Assembly (NCBI GenBank): GCA_051715425.1
Contig: JBPXJS010000002.1
Location: 248,001 to 312,000, forward strand
Reading direction: 5' to 3'
Length of the DNA: 64,000 nucleotides
Source of the DNA: JAJTFA01 sp051715425
GTDB taxonomy: Bacteria; Bacteroidota; Bacteroidia; UKL13-3
Positions 16,470-25,506 of the stretch are shown one piece after another. Numbering within the stretch: position 1 is the first letter of the stretch; every line of letters begins with the position of its first letter. The position numbers and the translations under genes are program-made. The notes below the pieces were generated by a model, which searched no databases, was not told where the DNA came from, and was given only the letters and a program-made list of their open reading frames with translations.

Positions 16470-17258
16470 ATGAAACAGAAGATATATCAAATAGATGCTT
16501 TTGCCGATAAAGTTTTCTCAGGAAATCCGGCCGCCATTTGTCCGCTTCAGCAATGGTTAGCTGATGATCTCCTGCAAAAGATTGCAATGGAAAACAACCT
16601 GGCAGAAACGGCATTTTATGTGAAACAAAATGATCATTATGAAATCCGTTGGTTTACCCCAAGCGTGGAGGTAGACCTTTGCGGGCACGCTACTTTGGCA
16701 GCAGCTTATGTATTATTTAACTGCGAAAACCACAACGAACCCGTTATTCATTTTTATTCCCCACGAAGCGGAGCATTAACAGTAACCAAAAAGGAGGAGT
16801 TGTTGACTTTGAATTTCCCAACAGATGTATTTGAGGAGGTAGAGTTGTCAGTAGAATTATCCAACTGCTTTAATATAAAGCCTGGTTCAGCGTTTAAAGG
16901 TAAAACAGATTATATGCTCGTATTTGCGACAGAAGAAGAGGTAAAAACAGCAATTCCATCGTTCGATAACATTTCAATATTAGGAGGGCGTGGAGTGATT
17001 ATCACAGCCAAAGGAGATCAGGTTGATTTTGTATCGAGATTTTTTGCCCCTCAAGCCGGAATTAACGAAGATCCGGTAACAGGGTCTGCACATACCACAT
17101 TAACTCCTTATTGGGCAAAACGGCTTAATAAAAACCAATTAACGGCCATTCAACTTTCAGAACGTAAAGGATACTTATTATGCCAATATTTAACCGATAG
17201 GGTGGAAATAAGCGGACAGGGAAAGTTGTATTTAGCAGGAGAAATATACCTGGAATAA
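16470..17258 (+). CDS. PhzF-family isomerase-like protein
   Basis: A 262-residue PhzF-fold protein. The start at 16470 (MKQKIYQIDAFADKVFSGNPAA) matches the family; the upstream in-frame ATG at 16425 adds a hydrophobic stretch without homology. The catalytic glutamate is Glu46 in NLAETAF. Other motifs are WFTPSVEVDLCGHATLAAAY and RFFAPQAGINEDPVTGSAHT. PhzF proteins are isomerases or epimerase-like enzymes; only some act in phenazine synthesis, and no other phenazine genes are here, so the substrate is unknown. It stands alone in the accessory stretch. Confidence 0.88.
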   Translation: MKQKIYQIDAFADKVFSGNPAAICPLQQWLADDLLQKIAMENNLAETAFYVKQNDHYEIRWFTPSVEVDLCGHATLAAAYVLFNCENHNEPVIHFYSPRSGALTVTKKEELLTLNFPTDVFEEVELSVELSNCFNIKPGSAFKGKTDYMLVFATEEEVKTAIPSFDNISILGGRGVIITAKGDQVDFVSRFFAPQAGINEDPVTGSAHTTLTPYWAKRLNKNQLTAIQLSERKGYLLCQYLTDRVEISGQGKLYLAGEIYLE

Positions 17259-17679
17259 GGGCACCTGTTTAAAGACATGGTTTATATGGAGTTGGTGTAG
17301 GATTATTAGGTATATCTGTTATTTTGCACTTCTCGTAAAGATTGTAAACGGGACTAGCTCTTATAAACCAGAGCGGTGAATGGAATGGATACTACGATAT
17401 ATTGACACTTCAAGTATTTATGTATCACTTTACCTTTTACAATATCCATGTAGAGGAATATCATAAGTTTTATCCTTTTATGGGTGTTTAGTGTTGAAAT
17501 TTATTCTCACGTCTTGGATTTTTAAAGTTTTATCTCAACATTTACAAAGCAGCTTATGAATAAGTGATTGATAGCTGTAATTATCCTCCTGGTTTTACGA
17601 TCCTATAGGATGTTTTTTAGTAAAGCTTCGGAAACTCAATAAATATCAAATGAAGTAGAATTCTAAGAATCTTTAATAT
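17259..17679. other. 421-bp AT-rich spacer
   Basis: No open frame worth calling. At about 17538-17566 ACATTTACAAAGCAGCTTATGAAT resembles the 3' part of the 155-bp repeats (ACATTTACAAGGCAGGCTGT) and may be a decayed third copy. ATCCTATAGGAT near 17601 is a perfect 12-bp palindrome followed by T residues. Confidence 0.35.
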
Positions 17680-19281
17680 ATGGCAGGAGAAGAGTTGGTA
17701 AAGTATGGTGAGTTGCTCAGGCAATTAAAGGAGAAAATAAAGGCGGCTCGGCAAAAAGCTATATTGGTTGTCAACAATGAGTTGCTCACAGTTTATTGGG
17801 AAATTGGAAATGCTATATCCGAGCAGGAGCAGGAAACAGGCTGGGGCGGGAAAATTGTTGACAAACTAGCTGCCGATTTAAAAGCGGAGTTTCCGGAAAT
17901 GAAAGGGTTATCTCCCCGTAATCTTCGTTATATGCGTGATTTTGCTTTGGCATACCCTGCATTTTTGCAGCAGGCTGCTGCAAAAATGGAATTGCCTGTA
18001 AATGAGGAAGATGTAATTTTGCAGCAACTTGCTGCAAAATTACCTTGGGGCCATCATCAGACACTTTTGACCAGATTAAAGACCCGGGAAGAAAGGTCAT
18101 TTTATATCCATAAAGCGGTAGAAAATGGCTGGAGCAGAAGTATACTGGAACATCAGATAGAAAGTGGCCTCTACAAAACTCAGGGGACATTGGTGAATAA
18201 TTTCAATAACACTTTGCCCGCTTACCAGAGCGAACTTACCCAACAGGTATTTAAAGACCCCTATAATTTTGATTTTATTATGCTGGGGGAACAAGCAAGG
18301 GAAAGAGATTTGGAGGAGGCACTGATGAAACAGGTAACCAAAGTACTATTGGAGTTGGGGGTAGGTTTCGCATTTATGGGCAGGCAAAAAAGATTTGAAG
18401 CCGGAGGACGCGATTTCTTTTTTGACCTTCTCTTTTATCACACAAAGTTACGCAGGCATATCATTATCGAATTGAAGATAGGGGAGTTTGAAGCAGAGTT
18501 TGTAAGTAAAATGAACCTTTATTTAGGTTTAGCTGATGATCAGTTAAAAGGGGAATTTGATGAACCGGCTATAGGACTGATATTATGCAAAACCAATAAT
18601 AAAATTGTGGCCGAATATTCTTTAAGGGATACAGGCAAACCTATTGGTATTGCTGAGTACAAAATAGCTGAAAGACTGCCTGAAAATATCAAAGGGGAAT
18701 TACCAAGTATTGAAGAAATTGAACAACGGATTGATGAAGAAATAAAAGAAGCAATAAGTCCTGTTGATAAAAGGTTACTTACTATAAAAGAAAAACTAAA
18801 AAATCTTACAAACGATGAAATTCAAACATCCGCCACTCCTGAAATATTAACTCACTTGTATCAAACAGGGATTCACCCTCTCTATGAAGAATTGATCCAA
18901 AGAATGGTAGCTTTTAAGGAATATTTTTACTCGCAAAGTTTATATTGGTATTGCCCGGGTAATAGTTTCAAATCACTGGAAGAGGTAGATACATTTTGGA
19001 GGGTGGAAGAAAATATAAGGAATATTTTTGAATTCAATTGCGTTCTGAGACTGGATGGACTTAAGAAAGCAGGAACAGAGAATTGCAACTCTTCGGAGAC
19101 CCTTGCTTTTAAAATAGATACATACCATTATGGTTTTACGCTGGTGAAGCATAATAACCAACAACCCTTTTTTAAAAAGTTGTACCATCAGCCTCTTACC
19201 CCAAATGACAGAAGAGAAATTATTGATGTAATTATTGGTGAAATAATAAATGATATAGAGAAATTTTTGGAGCGAAAATGA
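17680..19281 (+). CDS. YhcG-type PDDEXK nuclease with C-terminal extension
   Basis: Residues 1-350 match the YhcG/DUF1016 family: an N-terminal helical region (YWEIGNAISEQEQETGWGGKIVDKLAADL, LSPRNLRYMRDFA) and a PDDEXK nuclease fold with FFFDLLFYHTKLRRHIIIELKIGEF (D...E-x-K). Typical family members are 330-390 residues. Here another ~170 residues follow (about 365-533), with a predicted mixed alpha/beta region (YWYCPGNSFKSLEEVDTFW, IDTYHYGFTLVKHNN) that I do not recognise. Residues ~95-125 contain two LQQxAAK units encoded by palindromic DNA. YhcG-type nucleases are associated with restriction and defence loci, but no methylase is nearby. Confidence 0.82.
   Translation: MAGEELVKYGELLRQLKEKIKAARQKAILVVNNELLTVYWEIGNAISEQEQETGWGGKIVDKLAADLKAEFPEMKGLSPRNLRYMRDFALAYPAFLQQAAAKMELPVNEEDVILQQLAAKLPWGHHQTLLTRLKTREERSFYIHKAVENGWSRSILEHQIESGLYKTQGTLVNNFNNTLPAYQSELTQQVFKDPYNFDFIMLGEQARERDLEEALMKQVTKVLLELGVGFAFMGRQKRFEAGGRDFFFDLLFYHTKLRRHIIIELKIGEFEAEFVSKMNLYLGLADDQLKGEFDEPAIGLILCKTNNKIVAEYSLRDTGKPIGIAEYKIAERLPENIKGELPSIEEIEQRIDEEIKEAISPVDKRLLTIKEKLKNLTNDEIQTSATPEILTHLYQTGIHPLYEELIQRMVAFKEYFYSQSLYWYCPGNSFKSLEEVDTFWRVEENIRNIFEFNCVLRLDGLKKAGTENCNSSETLAFKIDTYHYGFTLVKHNNQQPFFKKLYHQPLTPNDRREIIDVIIGEIINDIEKFLERK
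17962..17986. repeat. Palindrome inside the YhcG-type gene, copy 1
   Basis: TTTTTGCAGCAG and CTGCTGCAAAAA are exact reverse complements around a single central G, 25 bp in all. In frame it encodes FLQQAAAKM. Copy 2 lies 54 bp (18 codons) further on. Confidence 0.85.
18015..18041. repeat. Palindrome inside the YhcG-type gene, copy 2
   Basis: AATTTTGCAGCA and TGCTGCAAAATT are perfect 12-bp arms around ACT. In frame it encodes ILQQLAAKL, the same frame as copy 1. Confidence 0.85.
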
Positions 19282-19467
19282 TGAAGGAAAAACCTTCAAT
19301 ACAGGAACCAGGGTATTTAGTGATGATGTATGCGCTTTTGGAGAATTTGAGCCGATGATTAAAATTGCACTCCATTTATGGGCAAAATGATAAGTCAGGA
19401 AGGAGCATGTAAATTCTATTGTGCAATATGTAAGCAGATAAGTAGTTTTGTAAAAAATACCGTCATC

Positions 19468-20085
19468 ATGCAAAAGACTGCTTTATTATTATCATTGATT
19501 TTTAGTGTAACTTTTTTAAACGCACAGAATGCATCAAAGGTGCCTCACTATTTTGATAATCCTGTTCTCGTTGACACCTTATCCACCGTTGCCATTCCGG
19601 TAAGATATAATTCCGATTTTTTTACATCAAATAAACTGGCATTATGGAATGATGTTTATGCCAATATTATTTTTTATAATTTTAAAACGGATAGCAGCAA
19701 AAGGCTCTTTGATAAAAATACATATATTATGGGATTCAACAGTTATAAGTACTATGAATTACCAGGTAGTAGAAACCAGTTTAATTCAAGCTATTTTTTT
19801 TATCGGGTAAAACAAACTGATGTTAATGGCAGCGGTAAAATAGATGAAAAGGATCCTTCCATCCTTTATGTATCAGATTTAGCGGGAAACAATTTAAGAG
19901 CACTCACGTCTGATAGAGAAAATGTGGTATCGTTTGACATATATGATAAACAAGGATTTGTATTGGTAAAGATGCAGCGGGATAATGATGGAGACAGGTC
20001 ATTTGAGTATGCGGATAAAGATTACTATTACATAAAACTGGATTTAAACACCCTTACCTTTGGAAGGCCAATTGAGGCGAGGTAG
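19468..20085 (+). CDS. Secreted protein with EF-hand-like acidic loops
   Basis: A 205-residue secreted protein with signal peptide MQKTALLLSLIFSVTFLNAQ. The frame is open upstream to 19378, but the ATG at 19468 places the signal at the N-terminus. Two Asp-rich loops, TDVNGSGKIDEKD (about residue 120) and QRDNDGDRSFEYADKD (about residue 175), resemble calcium-binding EF-hand loops. The rest has beta-strand character with repeated YYY/Asp segments. No enzyme motif. It follows the YhcG-type nuclease by 186 bp. Confidence 0.65.
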   Translation: MQKTALLLSLIFSVTFLNAQNASKVPHYFDNPVLVDTLSTVAIPVRYNSDFFTSNKLALWNDVYANIIFYNFKTDSSKRLFDKNTYIMGFNSYKYYELPGSRNQFNSSYFFYRVKQTDVNGSGKIDEKDPSILYVSDLAGNNLRALTSDRENVVSFDIYDKQGFVLVKMQRDNDGDRSFEYADKDYYYIKLDLNTLTFGRPIEAR

Positions 20086-20213
20086 CAAGACATCAAATGG
20101 AATAGCTGATAGTGCAGAGGAAAAGGATGAATGAAAGTTAAGGTTTTAGAGAAGTTGATTTTCTTATATGAAGTAATTTGTAAAGTATTATATAACTTAG
20201 CTGCTACACAAGT

Positions 20214-20756
20214 ATGAATGAGAAGCTCGAGCTAGCCTTACTTAACAGATATTTGAAAAAGACCTTCTTGGGTTTATTGCTCTGCCTTTTTTTGTTTGTG
20301 AGTGCAAACGCCCAGCAAAACAGTTTTTGGGATAAACTACCCGAACCCCAAGGTTGGGTAAACGATTTTGAACATATTTTTAATGCCGAACAAATAAATA
20401 AGCTGGAACGTTTGGCGGCAGGTTATAAAAAGAAAACAGGTATTGAAATAGTTATAGTAACCTATGATACCAATGCCACCACAGCCGACCGTTTTGAGGA
20501 GCTTACCCTGGATATGGCTAATACCTGGGGAGTAGGAGAGAAAGATAAAAACAACGGGGTATTTATAGGCATTTCAGTTGGCCTCAGAAAAATAAGGATT
20601 CAGAATGGGTTAGGCATAGATAAAAGAATGACTGATGCCCAAACAAAAGAGATTATCGATAAATTTATTATCCCATCATTTAAAAAAGGGAATTATTATC
20701 AGGGAACCCTCAGCGGTTTAATGAAAATAATGGAGCATTTAGATAAGTATAAGTAA
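20214..20756 (+). CDS. TPM-domain (TLP18.3/Psb32/MOLO-1) protein
   Basis: A 180-residue exported protein with an N-terminal hydrophobic signal (LLLCLFLFVSANAQ, residues ~20-34) and a TPM domain (WVNDFEHIFNAEQINKLERLA ... IEIVIVTYDTNA ... GVFIGISVGLRKIRIQNGLG). Family members are periplasmic and some act as acid phosphatases. The C-terminal transmembrane segment of many TPM proteins is absent. It sits 11 bp before the next lipoprotein gene on the same strand. Confidence 0.85.
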   Translation: MNEKLELALLNRYLKKTFLGLLLCLFLFVSANAQQNSFWDKLPEPQGWVNDFEHIFNAEQINKLERLAAGYKKKTGIEIVIVTYDTNATTADRFEELTLDMANTWGVGEKDKNNGVFIGISVGLRKIRIQNGLGIDKRMTDAQTKEIIDKFIIPSFKKGNYYQGTLSGLMKIMEHLDKYK

Positions 20757-20767
20757 ACAGAATAAGT

Positions 20768-22522
20768 ATGAAGAAATGGGGATTAATTATTTGTAACTGC
20801 CTCTGGGTGCTTAGTTGTACGCCACAAAACGGTATTTCCGAAAAAGATTTGCGGTTGCTGATGGAGCAGGAAAAGAAAAATGAGGAGATGTCAAAAAGAG
20901 CAGGGGACGTCTCTAAGATAACCATTATTGATAACCCTGAACAGGTTGTTTCTGTTAAGAAAATAGTGGCTGAAAAAGCAGAACAATATCAAAAGAAAAT
21001 TCAAAAGGAGCAGGAGAAAGAAAGTTTAACGGATCGCTATAAGGCGGGCGACAAAACCGTTGTTCCCGCACTGGTAGCTATTTTAAGGGGAGATAACAAG
21101 TCCGCTAAGGCTGATGTCTATCATGGATTAGATGGAAGGTATGACGGACCGCAAGGGTACAGCATAGCTGATCCTGAATTGGCAAAAGCCATTCTTGACG
21201 GAATTGACAGGTTGGAGGACGAAAAATCTGCCATTCAATTGGCGGGTATTATGAGTGTGCCAGGTTATGCTTATAAAATGGAGGCCAGATTGCTATCCGG
21301 TAAATCACAAGATTTGGGTCGTTTGGTGTATTGGCTCGGAGTTGATGGTAAAAGTATAACCTCTCTTCATTACATTATAAAACAGGTATTGGACAAAAAA
21401 ATAAATCTGGAAGAAACCGAATGGGTTATGACTGGAATAAAGGAATACTCACAAAACGGAGATGCAAAGGTGAAGCAAATGGTTGTCAATTTTTGTTACC
21501 AGTTGTACGATGGAAACTATATAAGCAAAAAGAAATATAACGAAATGAAATCAATGAGTTCAACAGCAAATCCTGCTGAAGATGTAGTTGAAATATTATT
21601 GCATTTGGGCGATTCACGCATTATTCCTATGGCTTCTGATTTGCTGAAAAGAGGGATAAAAGAGGTTCATGCGATTGAGGCATTAATCAGGCTGGAAGGG
21701 AATAAACACAAGGAGACAGTGATAAAGTATCTCAGGAATGAAGATAAATTCGGGGATGGTTTGTTTGGTTTAAAAATATTGTATATGCAAACAGGCGAGG
21801 AGGGTTTGTTAAAGGAATTGTTTTTTGAGCTGGCACGCAAGAAAGAGCTATCCCAATACGAATTAGAAAAGGTAGTTGATGCTTTAAAACAAATGAATGT
21901 ACTTTCATATCCCGAGAGACCAGAGGTATTGGAATCACATCCGGAGTTAAAAAGGAAAATCATTGAAGCCTGCAGGTTAAGCAATATTTCTCCTGAGGGA
22001 TTAGCCGCTGATATGTACAAAATGCGTATAACGGATAAACCGGTATCTGAAGAAATTATTAAAAAGGTGAAGGAGGCTATTCAAACCGATGATCAGGGAG
22101 GAATGGTTCAAAGTATGTTAGGTTATTTAAACCGGTTTTTATGGTTTGACGCAGAGGTGGGTGTAGTTCCGGTTGATTACGTGCAATTGCTGAAAGATTT
22201 TGTTAATCATTCAGACGGAAAATTATCCGGAACTTTGGTGTGGGCCGATCAGGTGGAGCAAGGGGATCAGTTTATTTATACCATCACGCTCATAGCAAAT
22301 AATAAGGTTTATATGGTGTCCCCTGAGGATATGGGTGACTGGTACAATGTAGGAACTGTTATTACACTGATGAATAAAGTGCTGGAAGATGCCGGATCAA
22401 AAGAGAGATTTGTTCTTCTGAATACAGGAGACCAAATGGCATTGGTTATTTTTGGGCATGAGGAAAAAATAATACCCTTTGCTACAAAATATGGGTTGTT
22501 GCATACAGAAAAAGAAGAATAA
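20768..22522 (+). CDS. Large lipoprotein with HEAT-like helical repeats
   Basis: A 584-residue protein starting MKKWGLIICNCLWVLSC with lipobox VLSC (Cys17). A charged coiled coil (about 30-95) is followed by a long alpha-helical solenoid, residues ~100-440, with HEAT-like units (PALVAILRGDN, IIPMASDLLKRGIKEVHAIEALIRLEG, VIKYLRNEDKFGDGLFGLKILYMQTGEEGLLKELFFE). The C-terminal ~120 residues look alpha/beta (LVWADQVEQGDQFIYTITLI). No family known to me. It lies between the TPM gene and the YiiX-like gene, suggesting an envelope-related unit. Confidence 0.65.
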   Translation: MKKWGLIICNCLWVLSCTPQNGISEKDLRLLMEQEKKNEEMSKRAGDVSKITIIDNPEQVVSVKKIVAEKAEQYQKKIQKEQEKESLTDRYKAGDKTVVPALVAILRGDNKSAKADVYHGLDGRYDGPQGYSIADPELAKAILDGIDRLEDEKSAIQLAGIMSVPGYAYKMEARLLSGKSQDLGRLVYWLGVDGKSITSLHYIIKQVLDKKINLEETEWVMTGIKEYSQNGDAKVKQMVVNFCYQLYDGNYISKKKYNEMKSMSSTANPAEDVVEILLHLGDSRIIPMASDLLKRGIKEVHAIEALIRLEGNKHKETVIKYLRNEDKFGDGLFGLKILYMQTGEEGLLKELFFELARKKELSQYELEKVVDALKQMNVLSYPERPEVLESHPELKRKIIEACRLSNISPEGLAADMYKMRITDKPVSEEIIKKVKEAIQTDDQGGMVQSMLGYLNRFLWFDAEVGVVPVDYVQLLKDFVNHSDGKLSGTLVWADQVEQGDQFIYTITLIANNKVYMVSPEDMGDWYNVGTVITLMNKVLEDAGSKERFVLLNTGDQMALVIFGHEEKIIPFATKYGLLHTEKEE

Positions 22523-22539
22523 ACGTTAGAACCAAATCT

Positions 22540-23322
22540 ATGGCTGTCTTACATTTCATATTGGAGGGAATATTGGAGGGAATCTTTTATGCCGCCATTC
22601 GCAGGTTGGGTGTGTTTTTCAGGTGGCTCTTTTTATTTTACCGTTATAGTTATAAGGAAGTACTAGACAAAGAGTGGAACTCATTTACTGGGTTTTTAAT
22701 ATTAACCATTGGCTTGTTGCTTTTCATAAAATCAGGTCATCACACGGCATCTGCAAGCGTTACTACGGAAACTTCTTTTCCTTTTAAAGATGGTGATATT
22801 ATATTTCAAACCTCAGCATCCTCACAAAGCAAGGCTATTCAGTTGGCCACACATTCAGTTTGGTCGCATTGCGGAATTATTTATCAGATAAACGGAAAAT
22901 TTTATGTGTACGAGGCCATACAACCGGTAACACTTACCCCTTTGCAAAAATGGATCAACCGCGGGAATAATGGAACTTACAGCGTAAAGAGGCTGAAGGA
23001 TGCAGGCCGGATTTTAACACCTCAAGTTTTAGCAAAAATGAAAAGGGTGGGAGAAACGTTTAAAGGAAAAAACTACGACCTTACTTTTGAATGGAGTGAT
23101 GACCGAATGTATTGCTCTGAACTGATCTGGAAAATATATCAACGGGCAACAGGGCTGGAAGTGGGTAAACTGCAGCATTTACGGGATTTTGATCTCACCT
23201 CAGACGCTGTACAACATATCATGAAAAAACGATACGGCAGGCAGATTCCTTTAAACGAAAAAGTGATATCTCCTTCATCCATATTTAACAGCAGCCTCCT
23301 GGTTACAGTAGGTTCGAAGTAA
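22540..23322 (+). CDS. YiiX/YebB-like permuted papain-fold amidase
   Basis: A 260-residue protein with one or two N-terminal hydrophobic segments (up to residue ~65) and a NlpC/P60-like YiiX domain. The permuted catalytic residues are His110 in VWSHCGIIY and Cys192 in RMYCSELIWK. Other family signs are DGDIIFQTSASSQSKAIQLAT and GKNYDLTFEWSDDRMYC. YiiX-type enzymes are predicted to act on peptidoglycan peptides or lipids; the substrate here is not known. It begins 17 bp after the HEAT-like lipoprotein gene and converges on the MBL/beta-CASP gene. Confidence 0.85.
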   Translation: MAVLHFILEGILEGIFYAAIRRLGVFFRWLFLFYRYSYKEVLDKEWNSFTGFLILTIGLLLFIKSGHHTASASVTTETSFPFKDGDIIFQTSASSQSKAIQLATHSVWSHCGIIYQINGKFYVYEAIQPVTLTPLQKWINRGNNGTYSVKRLKDAGRILTPQVLAKMKRVGETFKGKNYDLTFEWSDDRMYCSELIWKIYQRATGLEVGKLQHLRDFDLTSDAVQHIMKKRYGRQIPLNEKVISPSSIFNSSLLVTVGSK

Positions 23323-23327
23323 TTGCC

Positions 23328-24731
23328 TTAGATCTGATATGCATCGCCATACTCCGGAATTTCCACCTCAGCTTTCAGGTTGTTTTCTTCCAGCGTTTTT
23401 TTCATGGCCTCCAGGTTGGGTATATCTCCATGTACCAGAAATACCTTTTTTAAACCGGGATGATCGCAGGCTTTTATATAATTATAAATTTCATCCTTAT
23501 CCGGATGTGAACTGAAAACATCCGTACGCGAAATTTTGGCATATACCCGGTAATCCTTTCCTTTAATGCCTATGCTTTGCTGGCCCTGCAACAGCCGGTG
23601 CCCAAGCGTACCCTCTGCACAATAACCCGCAATTAAAATGGTGCTGAAAGGGTTTTGAATATTGTTTTTTACATGCTCCTGTATGCGTCCTCCCTCTACC
23701 ATTCCCGCGGCTGAAATAATGATACAGGAATCGGTATAATACATCAGCTTCTCATGGTCGTCATAATTTCTGATCCAGTGCAGTTCAGCAAATTCAAACA
23801 AACTTCCGTGTTCTTTTAAAAATGCAGCAGCTTCAGCGTTTAGCAATTCCGGATACTTTTCGTAGGTATGCGTTGATTTTACAGCCAGCGGACTATCTAC
23901 AAAAACCTTTACAGGAGGCAGCAATCCCTTTTTTTCCAGTTTATTAATTACATGTACAATAGATTGCGTGCGGCCCACACTAAAGGCAGGTATTACCAAA
24001 CGCCCTTGTATGCGCATGGTTTCGTCAATATGTTTCAGCAGGTCGTCCTCGGCAAGTGCTGAGCTGGTATGGTTTCTTCCTCCGTAAGTCGTTTCAGTAA
24101 TCAGGTAATCCAAATTACGCATTGGGGTTGCCGTGCGAATGAGTTCAGCATGGCTTCGGCCCAAATCTCCGGTAAATCCGGTGCGGATGGTTTTACCCTC
24201 TTTTTTTACCTCTATTACCACACTGGCTGCACCCAATAAATGCCCCGCTTCAATCAGTTCAATGCTAATGTCCTCATTTACCCGCAATGGTTGATTAAAT
24301 GGCATGGTATACAATTGCTCCATGGCCTTTGTTACACTTTTATCTGAGTAAATGGGTTTTGGAACCAGGTGCCGTTTGGTTTTAGATGCCCTGCCCAGCT
24401 TAGATTTATACTCATCAAGCTGAATATTGGCACTATCATACAACAGGTGAGATGATAAATCTGCCGTGGCCGGTGTACAAATAATTTTGCCCCTGTAGCC
24501 CTCCTGTACCAGTGTAGGAATATTACCTGAGTGATCAATATGGGCGTGGGTAAGCACAACCAAATCAATATCCACGGGGTTAAACGGAAACGAAAAAGCA
24601 CGTTCGTGGAGTTCGCGCTTTTGTTCATAATTCATTCCGCAATCGAGTAAAATCCGGTAACCGTTATCGAGCGTTAACAGGTGCATGCTTCCGGTAACCT
24701 GTTTTGCCGCTCCCCAAAAAGTGATATTCAA
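23328..24731 (-). CDS. MBL-fold beta-CASP RNA-processing nuclease
   Basis: A 467-residue metallo-beta-lactamase/beta-CASP protein of the Ysh1/CPSF-73-like bacterial group. The zinc motif HAHIDHSG (HxHxDH) lies near residue 60, the beta-CASP domain and RMM-CASP region span about 240-440, and the C-terminal segment has YAKISRTDVFSSHPDKDEI and VHGD. The enzyme is expected to cut or trim RNA in the cytoplasm. It converges on the YiiX-like gene with a 5-bp gap and lies 58 bp downstream of ung on the same strand. Confidence 0.88.
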   Translation of the reverse strand: MNITFWGAAKQVTGSMHLLTLDNGYRILLDCGMNYEQKRELHERAFSFPFNPVDIDLVVLTHAHIDHSGNIPTLVQEGYRGKIICTPATADLSSHLLYDSANIQLDEYKSKLGRASKTKRHLVPKPIYSDKSVTKAMEQLYTMPFNQPLRVNEDISIELIEAGHLLGAASVVIEVKKEGKTIRTGFTGDLGRSHAELIRTATPMRNLDYLITETTYGGRNHTSSALAEDDLLKHIDETMRIQGRLVIPAFSVGRTQSIVHVINKLEKKGLLPPVKVFVDSPLAVKSTHTYEKYPELLNAEAAAFLKEHGSLFEFAELHWIRNYDDHEKLMYYTDSCIIISAAGMVEGGRIQEHVKNNIQNPFSTILIAGYCAEGTLGHRLLQGQQSIGIKGKDYRVYAKISRTDVFSSHPDKDEIYNYIKACDHPGLKKVFLVHGDIPNLEAMKKTLEENNLKAEVEIPEYGDAYQI

Positions 24732-24789
24732 TAGTTTATTGTTTTAGCTGTTTTACAAATGTGCATTTAATGGATAACTTAGGCAAGCC

Positions 24790-25464
24790 TTATAATTGCC
24801 AGTTGATGGGTGTTTTATCGTTTGCCTGCAAATAGGCATTACACTTGCTGAAATGTTTACTTCCGAAAAAGGCGCCACGGGCCAGCGGAGATGGGTGTGC
24901 AGCAGTAAGTACCAAATGTTTTGAAGCATCAATAAGCGGAATTTTTCCCTGAGCGTAGCGCCCCCATAGCATAAATACCACCTGCTCCTTTTGTGCAGAA
25001 ATGGTTTGAATGATATGATCGGTGAATATTTCCCATCCTTTGTTTTGGTGAGATCCGGCTTCATTGGCCCTTACCGTTAAGGTAGCATTAAGCAACAATA
25101 CACCCTGATCGGCCCATTTGCTCAGGTTGCCGGATTTTGGTATCTCACAACCGCAATCTTCTTTCAGTTCTTTAAAAATATTGTGCAGGGAAGGAGGGAA
25201 ACTGATGCCATCATTCACACTAAAACATAAGCCATGCGCTTGCCCGGCTCCGTGGTATGGATCCTGGCCAAGCAAAACCACCTTTACTTCATCAAATGGT
25301 GTTTTATCAAGCGCTGCAAAAATCTGTGGGCCGGGAGGGTAAATGGTATAACCCCGGGCTTTTTCTTCCAATAAAAATTGTTTCAGTTGTTTAAAGTAGA
25401 CTTTATTAAACTCCTCTACCAGCAGCATTTTCCAACTGTCGTTTAATTTTATCTGTTCACTCAT
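24790..25464 (-). CDS. ung: Uracil-DNA glycosylase
   Basis: A family 1 uracil-DNA glycosylase of 224 residues that removes uracil from DNA for base excision repair. The water-activating loop GQDPYHG (Asp68), the NKGWE-type region and the minor-groove loop HPSPLARGAFFGSKHF (His190) are present. The usual HPSPLSA reads HPSPLARG. Length and start agree with the family. It is divergent from the gingipain-fold gene with a 42-bp gap. Confidence 0.95.
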   Translation of the reverse strand: MSEQIKLNDSWKMLLVEEFNKVYFKQLKQFLLEEKARGYTIYPPGPQIFAALDKTPFDEVKVVLLGQDPYHGAGQAHGLCFSVNDGISFPPSLHNIFKELKEDCGCEIPKSGNLSKWADQGVLLLNATLTVRANEAGSHQNKGWEIFTDHIIQTISAQKEQVVFMLWGRYAQGKIPLIDASKHLVLTAAHPSPLARGAFFGSKHFSKCNAYLQANDKTPINWQL

Positions 25465-25485
25465 GGGAAGTTGATACGCGTTTTA

Positions 25486-25493
25486 TATATTTG
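25486..25493 (+). promoter_or_regulatory. Candidate -7 element (TATATTTG)
   Basis: TATATTTG lies 13 bp before the T9SS gene start and matches TAnnTTTG. The nearest TTG upstream is too close for the usual 19-21-bp spacer, so the call is weak. Confidence 0.3.
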
Positions 25494-25506
25494 ATAGTAA
25501 CTGTTA

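Noticed and set aside
16470..17258. PhzF as evidence of phenazine synthesis
   Set aside because: No other phz genes are nearby; PhzF-fold proteins are widespread with other roles.
19281..19358. Short frame overlapping the YhcG-type stop (MMKEKPSIQEPGYL...)
   Set aside because: About 25 codons, no support; a 6-bp-stem hairpin TGAAGG/CCTTCA lies in it but with no T-tract.
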